From NCBI GenBank assembly GCA_036250195.1, contig JAVHZZ010000004.1, positions 139,744,229 to 139,808,228 on the forward strand: a stretch of DNA of 64,000 nucleotides, written 5' to 3'. A program made the position numbers and the translations under genes. Every line of letters begins with the position of its first letter. The first letter of the stretch is position 1. Shown one piece after another: positions 56,430-64,000 of the stretch. Source of the stretch: Mixophyes australis. Its lineage: Eukaryota; Chordata; Amphibia; Anura; Limnodynastidae. Under the pieces are notes generated by a model. The model saw nothing but the letters and a program-made list of their open reading frames with translations. It ran no database searches and was not told where the DNA came from.

Positions 56430-57643
56430 CCTTACCTGCAGCGGAGACAAGAGGGGGAAAATCTTTCTGGGAAAGGGAGGGGGCTGCAGTAGCGATGGAG
56501 GGGGTTAGTGCTACTGCAGGGGAGACAGGGGGGAGGGTTGCGACAGGGGAAGGGGTGAAGGTGGGAAGAGGACGGGAGCGGGTTGGGGAGTTGTGACAGC
56601 AGGACGGGAGGTACTGTCACAACAGGAGCAGGGGGGAAAGTAGTGTGGAGGGAGGTTGGAAGAGGGGAGAGGAGGGGTGGAAGCCTTCTTACCAACTTGT
56701 GGCTGTGGAAGGGGCTTCTGTTGCTTCCTCTGGGCTGGCATGGGCTGCAGGGCAGGGGCAGATCCACCTTCCAGCAGTCCTTTCCTGGCTGCTTCAGCGT
56801 AGGATCTCGCCCTCTGGGCCAGTCCTTGTAGATGTGGCTGGCCAGGCCACAGAGGTTGCAGGATGTCTTTCGTGGGCAGTCCTTGGTCTCGTGCCCCGCC
56901 ACTCTGCAGTTCCAGCAGGCTGAAACATTGCAGCTTCTCGACAAGTGGTTAACTTCCCCACATTTCCTGCACTTTCTTGGCTGATCAGCATAGTGGAGAA
57001 GGCCGGTAGAGCCGCCCAGGGCAAAACATGATGGCAGGTTTTGGAGACCGTCGGTTGCAGAGTCGTTTTTCCTCAGCCTGATAATGATGGACCACTTGCC
57101 TGTCCAGAAATCATTGGCTTCCAGGATCTTGGAGGGGTCCTTGATCATGGAGCCGAAGTGGCTCTGGAAGTTAGCGATGTCCTTACCAGGGGTGTGAGGA
57201 TTCCTCATGGAGACCGTCACTCTTCTCTCCTCTCTCTGGATGGGGCAGTTCCCCACGAAGCGGTAAAAGGGAGATCCCGGTCTCGCTGTCTTCACTGCCT
57301 CCCAGTATTTCTTGCATATAGCTATGGAGGCAAAGGTGATGTAGAAGATCCCCTTCAGGTAGTTCTGCACGCTGAGGGTTTCAGCCTTGGAGAATCCCTG
57401 ATCGAGGATCATCTTCTTTCCAAAAGTCTCAGCTGTCATGTTTGAGACCCATCCATCCACCTCCTTCAGCTTCAGGATGACGGTCTGCCTCATCCAGGGT
57501 TCCAGAGTGGGGGTTCTCTGGGGGGCATCCTGGCTGGGCTTCCCTTGTCCTGCAGCAGCAGGGGCGGTGGAGGCAGAGGTTCCAGCCAAGGGCAGAGGCC
57601 TTGGAGCGGTGGTCTTTCCTCCCTTCTTCCCAGGGGCAGGAGT
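56430..57643 (-). pseudogene. LINE ORF1 with three CCHC knuckles, 5'-truncated
   Basis: The frame enters from the target-site boundary at 57643 with 'TPAPGKKGGKTTAPRPLPLA'. A folded region follows (ILKLKEVDGWVSNMTAETFG; 'FYRFVGNCPIQREERRVTVS'). Three knuckles come next: CRKCGEVNHLSRSC, CWNCRVAGHETKDC and CNLCGLASHIYKDW, the last with Trp in place of the final Cys. After about 56830 a frameshift occurs: the neighbouring minus frame gives 'SYAEAARKGLLEGG' and a Pro-rich tail (56741-56511). ORF1 proteins bind LINE RNA. Codons upstream of 57643 belong to the flanking target duplicate, so the start is absent. Confidence 0.85.
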
Positions 57644-57658
57644 ATCTTGTGTATCTTT

Positions 57659-57863
57659 ACCACAGCCCTCCAGCACCTGCAAGAGATATGCCTTCTAAAA
57701 TGCATATCTGTAAATGCTCCTTTACTCAGCCTATACTTGCCAACCCTCCGCACCTATGGAGATGCAAGTCAAGCATATGCAAAAAACTATATATTTCTGG
57801 GTGCGGATGCCCAGTATGGAAATGCATATCTTACAGATACAAATAGACGTATGCCACACTCTA
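57659..57863. other. Short intergenic segment with partial inverted repeat
   Basis: The words 'atgcatatctgtaa' at 57698 and 'atgcatatcttacagata' at 57822 are partly mirrored, possibly an edge of a further MITE. Nothing coding. Confidence 0.35.
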
Positions 57864-58213
57864 AGGACCGGATTCATTAAGGATCTTAAATTAAGAAATA
57901 TCTTATTTAAGTCTCCTGCACAAAACCATGTTGCAAGGGGTGCAAATTAGTTTTCTACAAGTTTTCACAAGTTAAATACTATCTGTTTTTTCATGTAGCA
58001 CACAATACTATCTGTTTTTTCTTGTAGCACACAAATATCAACTTTAAATTTCAGTGTACAAATAAGCTATCAAGTATTTATGTGCTACATGAAAATACAG
58101 TCAGTATTTAACTTATGTGCAAAACAGAAAACTAATTTTCACCCCTTGCATTTGTAACATGGTTTTGTCCAGGAGACTTAAATAAGATATTTCTTAATTT
58201 AAGATCCTTAAGG
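57864..58213. mobile_element. Palindromic MITE (aaggatcttaaattaag arms)
   Basis: The arm from 57864 (ggattcattaaggatcttaa, attaagaaatatcttattta) is mirrored almost base for base by 58110-58213. Shared internal blocks are 'ggagacttaaataag', 'accatgtt' and 'aggggtgcaaattag'. About 350 bases, no coding capacity. The tips resemble, distantly, the 'gggcctgattcatcaa' element at 42257. Confidence 0.85.
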
Positions 58214-58239
58214 CCCTAAATGAGCCCCTTTATACATGT

Positions 58240-58400
58240 GCTATATTATGTGCAAATAACCCTAGTTTGTTTGTGTTTTAGTGAGTCTGTGTAGTAGGAA
58301 ATGTAGATTGAAAGCTTGTGATGAATGAATAAATATGCTCTGTAAAGTGCTGTGTAATATGTTGGATCTATATAAATAACTGTTCATAAATAAATATAAG
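58240..58400 (+). mobile_element. L2/SINE 3' tail remnant
   Basis: The words 'gattgaaagcttgtgatgaatgaataaatatgctctgtaaagtgctgtgtaatatgttggatctatataaataa' correspond to the shared tail of L2 LINEs and V-SINEs (compare 42090-42175). The head is missing. Confidence 0.6.
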
Positions 58401-58891
58401 AGAATAAATATAAAGAGAATGAAGAAGTACAAAGATGTCTGCCTTTCTGTTAAGTGGGGAAAGTAGAAGAAAATAGTCTATGTTAAAGTATTTTAGGAAC
58501 TGGATTGTCCAAATTTTGAAATGTTTTCCCACCCACTCGTCTCTCAGCACTATCATACAATGCTAAAAAATAAATCTATAAATGGAAATAAGTGGGAATT
58601 TCCAGAGTATCTTATCCAACTGTGGCACACATGTAAAATAAACTCAGAGTGTGATGGGTGGGTAAAAGAAAATGTATTCTTTTCTTGCAAGTGGCTAACA
58701 ACTATACATGAATAAACACTTCTACACACAGGGAACTGGTATAACAAAGTAGACAAATGTATGGGTATGTAGACAAGCATATGTAATATCTTTTTATCAT
58801 ATTGTAATGACAGATTACTTTTATAACATACAATGCCATACTAATTCCACAAATGAAGCATATGGAATCTGTCTTGAAATGAAAACTTATA
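58401..58891. other. Intergenic, nothing recognised
   Basis: AT-rich; two overlapping frames on opposite strands (58521-58715 and 58553-58780) without known domains. Confidence 0.4.
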
Positions 58892-59585
58892 TGTCAGGAG
58901 CCGCAGCAGCCGCGGGCACCGCCGCGGCTCACCACTCTCTGGTTCCGGCATCCCGGCCATCTCTATGACAACTGGGACGTCACTGCCTGCTCTCGGCCCG
59001 GCCGAGACGCCGAGTATTCAGATAAGCACGCTCCGGCAATACAGGGCAGCCGGGCACGTGCGTTCAGAAGACTCTCAGCCTGCAGGCTGATTAATTAATT
59101 AGGCACCCATTAATCTTCCCCTGAGAGTTGTTACAGGGCAAAGCCCTGATTGGCCAGCATTAGTATTTAAGGCAGGGAGGGCTTAGCCTTCCTGCCGGTT
59201 ATAGCTTCCAGTTTCCTGTTAGCTAACCTGCTCCTGTGCTGTGTTTGGTGAAAGCCTTTGGATTGACTTCTGTGTATGACACCTGCCTGTATCTTGGACT
59301 CTGCCTGCTTGCCTGTGACCCTGACCTTTGGAGCGTTATCTGACCATTCTGCTTTGATAGTGACCTCTGACCTTAGCTTACATCTGACCATCCACTGCCA
59401 TCTACTCTGTCTCCTGGCCTGCCGCTATGGTTCTATATTACAAACTTGCACTACGTCTGGAGTTAAGTCCTGGGGGCATCTGAGTACCAGTGATCGTATA
59501 AAGCTCTATGAGAAAGGCGGCCGCTAAAGGTGAAGACCTCCGCCAACTAGTTCTGTAAGTTTGTGTACAGACCGTCAGCCTAACA
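58892..59585 (+). mobile_element. Solo LTR, perfect target duplication
   Basis: 694 bases, tgtcaggagcc...cctaaca, flanked by ttata at 58887-58891 and 59586-59590. Unusually G+C-rich start. TATA-like tatttaaggc near 59164 and pyrimidine-rich downstream part give a plus orientation. Gypsy-type by its ends and 5-base duplication; its internal region is gone. Confidence 0.9.
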
Positions 59586-59590
59586 TTATA

Positions 59591-59782
59591 TAGTACTGAT
59601 TAATACTATTACAGTTGAACTAACAGATCCAGGTCTTATAAAGTAGTGCACGTTATCTATTGCCGAAAATAAAGCGTTTATATATCACACCAGTATTGCT
59701 GATTTATAGCTATAAAGTGTCCTTTTCATGTTGCTGCAAATCTGAGCTTCTCTTACAACATTAAACAATAGCACACACTTGC
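59591..59782. other. Short intergenic segment
   Basis: Nothing recognisable between the solo LTR and the 31-base minisatellite. Confidence 0.4.
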
Positions 59783-60236
59783 CTAATATTCCGATCTCTC
59801 TTCCAGGAGATTCCCAATGTTCCTATCTCTCTTCAGGAGGTGCCTAGTGCTCCTATCTCTCTTACAGGAGGTGCCTAATGTTCCTATCTCTCTTCCAGGA
59901 GATGTCTAATGTTTTTATCTCTCTTCTAGGAGATGTCTAATGTTGCTCTCTCTCTTCCAGGAGATGCCTAATGTTGCTCTCTCTACTAGGAGATGTCTAG
60001 CATTGCTATCTCTCTTCCAGGAGATGTCTAACTTTGCTATCTCTCTTCCAGGAGATATCTAACTTTGCTATCTCTCTTCCAGGAGATATCTAACATTGCT
60101 ATCTCTCTTCCAGGAGATATCTAACATTGCTATCTCTCTTCCAGGAGATATTTAACATTGCTATTTCCCTTCCAGGAGATGTCTAATGTTGTTATCTCTC
60201 TTGCAGGAGTTGCCTAATGTTCCTGTCTGTCTTGCA
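59783..60236. repeat. 31-base minisatellite resembling tandem 3' splice sites
   Basis: About fifteen copies of 'tgctatctctcttccaggagatgtctaat', with a homogeneous centre (copies 8-12 nearly identical) and diverged ends, typical of a tandem array. Each unit has a pyrimidine tract followed by CAG/GAG. Confidence 0.93.
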
Positions 60237-61635
60237 GATGAGAGATATGAAATGAAAAGTTGGACGCAGCTTGATGACATCATTCATGTAATCAAGTTGT
60301 TGGGGAAAGGGTATGATTACACTAATTTTGTGTTCACTAAGGTGGATGGGGCTTAAAGACCCATTTTTAGTCAACATGGAATATCCCCACTCACCCTGCA
60401 GGTAGGTAAGCACCCCTGTGAGTAAATTGCCTGCCCTCTAAAGAGTTCAGGAAGTCTCACCCTCATTTTGAAGCATCTTGCAACAATGCAGTGAACATCT
60501 GAACTGGTACTAATAAATTTATAGCTTAAGAATAAAGATATTTAACTTAAACAATATAGGAAGAAACTTAAAACCGTGCTGCACAGAGGAAACTGTTATA
60601 ACAACGTGTATTGGTTCCACCTCTGCAAAAGCAGTACTACAAGTGTTTCCAGAAATTATGTTTTGATAGGAAACAAATGGAAAGATCTTTTTGTCATTCA
60701 TAAATTTAAAATGGGGATATTCAATAAAGTTATACCCCTTAAACTTTGCCCCACGACTTGTCCACCCAAGATATGCAATGTTAGTATTATATAAGACATA
60801 CATGTGTTCTTAAGAAGTTCTCAAAATGTCTAAGGAGTTTAGGGTAGTATCAATGAAATTGTTACTTGAGTACTTGAGGAAACATCCTCTTAGGGACCCA
60901 TACAAACATATAATGGAGTAAATGTCACAAAGTGGTCACTGGCCACTTGTTGGCACCAGTCTCCCTCACACAGTTCAAACCCAGCTTTTTTTCATGTCAG
61001 GCCTTGCCCTGGCTGATTGTTTTCCCATGGAAACAACCACTCTCTCCTCTAGTAGAAGGTGACAAAGTATCCCAATTGTTGCAGTATATTAACATATTTC
61101 TTAAATCAAACTGTGAACACTACTGTGATTTGCCGTTGAAAATCGCCAAAATGTTTCAAATTTAACTTGATTATGCATGCAAGATATGTGAACCAGCTCA
61201 GCTGTGTACAAAAAGGTCTTGCATGTTAGCAAACCCATTCAAACACTGTTGAAAAGGCTCAAACATGGTTTAACCAGCTCAAACTCTTTCAAACCTGTTT
61301 GACTTTCTAAATTTTTTTAGCCAATGCAAAATTCGAGCAATTCAGATGAATTTTCAGACCTGGTCAGATTCTCTACTTGTGCAATTGGTGCTGTTCTTTC
61401 ACTTGGCCAGTAATATTTTGATAGAGAAATACAATATTTCAATAGGTCCTGTTCATAATCTGACCTACTCTCTAAATTTTCATCTCAAGTTTAATGAACT
61501 TTTTGAAAATTCATTGCATTTTTTAGATTTTCACTGAGGCATAGATATTTTTGTTGTTGCGGTTTGGCCTGGATTAACAAGTAAATCACATGGTAGTAAC
61601 AAATACCGATGTACAATGGTTGCTTAACCTATCCA
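60237..61635. other. Intergenic, nothing recognised
   Basis: About 1.4 kb AT-rich DNA; overlapping opposite-strand frames at 60519-60803 and 60576-60794 cancel each other as evidence. From 61227 to 61300 'caaac..gtttgaaa' words recur, a weak low-order repeat. Confidence 0.4.
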
Positions 61636-61800
61636 TCTCTGCCTTAATTTTATATACCAGGTAGTCATAATGTTTCCTTTTAGTAACTACATACACAATA
61701 TCTTCCCAGTAGGATTGTAATTTCCCAGGTCCTCCCTTCTCCATCACATTTCTAACTAGCACTCTAGTACCTGGTACTAATTCAGCACCATGGATTTTCC
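61636..61800 (-). pseudogene. Gypsy integrase C-terminal relic
   Basis: The minus strand decodes 'LVPGTRVLVRNV', 'GGPGKLQSYWEDIVYVV' and 'YLVYKIKAEM', the arrangement of the integrase C-terminal beta-barrel in gypsy elements (GDRVLVRN...GKL...W....Y.VV....VY.V..E). It is about 50 residues, isolated, with no catalytic core or LTR nearby. It is a different lineage from the chromodomain elements above. The match is to a short, common pattern, so confidence is moderate. Confidence 0.5.
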
Positions 61801-62048
61801 TGTCATTACTCAGGGCCGGTGAAAGTGCCCTGGGTGTCCTAGGTGACTCAGATAACCTGCTCCTTGCCCGTGCTTGTTACCTATACCAGTCCATCACTAA
61901 CATGGAAGAGCAGCAGTCGAGAGCTTTCAGTTCATTAAGTAACCCATTCAGTGTTTTATATGCCCGTACACTGCGGCACTTAGGAGTCAATGGTAACAAA
62001 TTTGCAAAACAATGACTGGCTTACGTGATGTAAAATGTTACATATAAT

Positions 62049-64000
62049 TAGAGATGGGCGGGCTCGGTTCCCTGAGACCTGAATTCATCCGAATTTAGCC
62101 TATCCGAGTACCGAGCCGAGCACACTCGGTACTCTCCCGCCCATTCGAAATCGAGGCAAAAAGTCATCGTGACGTATTCATTTTTCTGAGCTCGGTTCTC
62201 GCGAGATTTGAAAAGCATAATTACCAGCCTCCACAGCAATCCATCGCCATTTAACAGAGGGAGAGAGCAGGGTTAGGTCACAGGCTATATTAGCGCAGGG
62301 ACAGAGCAGTAATTGGACACATTATTGTTTCTATTCAATACAATTTTAATCTTAATACCAATTGTTACAGCAGTAAGAGGAGGATAGAGGAGGGTTTTTT
62401 TTCAATTTCTGGCACTCCAAGTGCTTTTGGGGTGTCCATAATTCCCCATTATTTTACTGTAATTTTTCTGGCTGTCAAAAGTCATATTTGTCAGCAGTAT
62501 CTAAAATAATATTTAGCACTACAAGTGCTTTGGCCTCATTAAAATGGATTCAAAGCAGTCCACATATGAGCAGAATCAGCAACCAGGTTCTGTCACCAGT
62601 CCTGATGGTAGTGTTCCCAGTACGTCATCTGGGAAAGGCGATGTCAAACTACATAGTCTACACCAAATTTTTTTTTACCGCGTTGAAGCGAAAAAGAAGT
62701 GTAACTGAGGAAAAGTTAACTGCCGATAAAAAAAAATTGCCAACATGCCATTCTACACATGTAGTGGCAAAGAGAGAATGAGGCCTTCGCCTTTCTCTAT
62801 TAGTGGCAGATCCAAAAATGTTACCAAGCCTTCTTCTTGTACGGTCACTCATGACCAAGCAAGACCAAGTAATTTGGAGTCTACAAATGGTGCACAACTA
62901 CTGTTACGCGTCAAAGCAGAGCTGAAAGATAACAGTAAGGCATTAGAGGATAATGTATGCTCTGAATCAGAAATGACACCAATCCCTGTGGAGAATGGAT
63001 CCAACAGTGGCATGTGTAATCGTGAGCATTCTGTTAGTGTACCCATAAAGAAGGGCCCTTTCAGCAGTTCTGCTGATGTGTGCCTGAACAGCCCGAGTGT
63101 AGCCGGTGATACACAAATTGAGGATGTCACTTTAGAATTAGAGGAGGATGAGGGGAAGATTTGTGTAGGCGACGAGGGCGCTAATGAGGATGTTGATGAG
63201 GATGAGGTTGTTTGTGTAAGTCCTGCACCAGTGGCAGCAGTTCTGGCAAGTGACAAGAAAAAGGCCATTGTCATGCCTGGCCATAAAACAAAAAAATCCA
63301 CTTCTTATGTGTGGAATTATTTCTACCCCAATCCAGACAACAATTGTATAGCCATTTGTAGTGTATGTCAAGCCACAGTCAATCGAGGGAGGGACCTTAA
63401 CCATCTTGGAACCTCGTCTATGTTACGCCATTTGACGAGAGTTCATGGCAAAGTGTTGGGAAAAGCTGAAAGTTCTTCCAAAAAAATTACAAGCACTCCA
63501 TCATCAGCTAGGACCCTCTGGTCACCGACATCCCGACGGCTTCAAAATACAGCCACCACACCATCCTCATCAATATTCTCAGTAGCGTTCGGAGTTAGCC
63601 CTGCATCCCACTTATTAAGGCTGGATGACTCCTGCACTATTATTGAGTCCTCTGAAGAAAGCTTTAGTCCCACTGCTGCTGCTGTTGCTGCTGCTGGGGG
63701 TAAATCGTCAGCCCAGAGGAAGGCCAAGAAAAAGAGCAGTCCTACATTTCAACAATTAACTGTGAAACAATCATTTGCTAGGGGAAGCAAATATGATAAC
63801 AGTCACCCAGTCGCCAAGTGAATCACAGATGCCATGGCTGCCATGTTAGTGTTAGATCTGCATCCAATAGTCACAATAAACGCAGCTGGTTTTTCACAGT
63901 TAATTGAGGTTTTGTTTCCGCGTTACAGAATTCCATCACGACACCATTTTTCTCGTAAAGCTATTCCACAACTATACCAAAAAGTGTGTGCAAATGTAGA
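62049..64000 (+). mobile_element. hAT transposon with BED-finger transposase, 5' part
   Basis: It probably begins tagagatgggcgggctcggtt at 62049, a hAT-like terminal sequence; the other end and target duplication lie beyond the window. A 490-base leader precedes the transposase ATG. Coding density in the last 1.4 kb is high. Confidence 0.7.
62543..64000 (+). pseudogene. hAT transposase (BED zinc finger), partial
   Basis: The ATG at 62543 (aaaATGG context) starts MDSKQSTYEQNQQPGS. The frame shifts at a T-run near 62670 and again at an A-run near 62729, then stays open from about 62745 to 63818. That stretch has an acidic linker (63130-63220, EEDEG...DEDEVV) and a BED finger at about 63304-63450: SYVWNYF, then CSVC, then LRHLTRVH. 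It then has a Ser/Thr-rich linker, and FQQLTVKQSFARGSKYDNSH leads into the catalytic region. A TGA at 63819 interrupts, but the same frame continues ITDAMAAMLVLDLHP and 'PRYRIPSRHHFSRKAIPQLY' to the window end. BED-hAT transposases bind their own ends. Only three small lesions are seen, so the copy is relatively young. It could alternatively be a ZBED-like domesticated gene. Confidence 0.85.

Larger units (their letters stand above)
44469..57643 (-). mobile_element. Tx1-like (L1 group) LINE, split by Gypsy-3
   Basis: A 15-base perfect direct repeat, atcttgtgtatcttt, flanks the element (44454-44468 and 57644-57658), and a short A-tail (T-run at 44466-44472 on the plus strand) marks its 3' end. 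ORF1 with three zinc knuckles and ORF2 with AP endonuclease, RT and a C-terminal zinc finger are on the minus strand. Without the 7.8-kb gypsy insertion and its duplicate the LINE is about 5.4 kb. It is truncated inside ORF1, just downstream of where a start codon would be expected. Confidence 0.92.

Overview
This window looks like intergenic DNA from a large, transposon-rich vertebrate genome, most likely an anuran amphibian. That is an inference from the repeats: Tc1-like transposons with long inverted repeats, an L2 LINE, a Tx1-like L1-clade LINE with three ORF1 zinc knuckles, V-SINE-like elements, chromodomain Ty3/gypsy elements, a Penelope-like GIY-YIG fragment and a BED-finger hAT. I see no intact host gene, tRNA gene or rRNA gene. 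Almost every coding segment is a transposon ORF, most of them broken.

Layout: (1) 1-8.5 kb: palindromic MITE, Tc1 relic, AT microsatellite, then a deleted Gmr1-like element whose integrase piece precedes its RT/RNase H, with its 3' LTR. (2) 8.6-18.4 kb: one L2 LINE, inserted in a minisatellite and later hit by a paired-LTR gypsy element (9752-15029, minus) and by a solo LTR (15230-16080). (3) 19-25.9 kb: two Tc1-like elements separated by a solo LTR, one of them carrying a palindromic MITE inside its transposase; a SINE; an L2 3' fragment. (4) 25.9-30.3 kb: a gypsy element with a perfect 5-bp target duplication in which RT, RNase H and the integrase N-terminus are replaced by a piece of a host epoxide hydrolase (EPHX3/4-like) gene with a putative retained intron. 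(5) 30.3-44.4 kb: solo LTR, Penelope fragment, LTR relic, minisatellites, hAT and other MITEs, SINE, and long stretches with nothing recognisable. (6) 44.5-57.6 kb: a Tx1-like LINE on the minus strand with a 15-bp target duplication, split by a young 7.8-kb gypsy element (46091-53876). (7) 57.6-64 kb: palindromic MITE, solo LTR, a 31-bp minisatellite resembling repeated 3' splice sites, a tiny integrase relic, and the 5' part of a BED-finger hAT transposon running off the window.

Nesting gives a relative chronology: both LINEs predate the LTR elements inside them, and Tc1-B predates the MITE in its transposase. The gypsy element at 46091-53876 is the youngest large insertion by LTR similarity. 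The most notable item is the epoxide hydrolase/gypsy chimera at 25875-30346, which includes a 431-codon open frame fusing hydrolase sequence to integrase and chromodomain. All target-site and LTR comparisons were made by eye; no database search was run.
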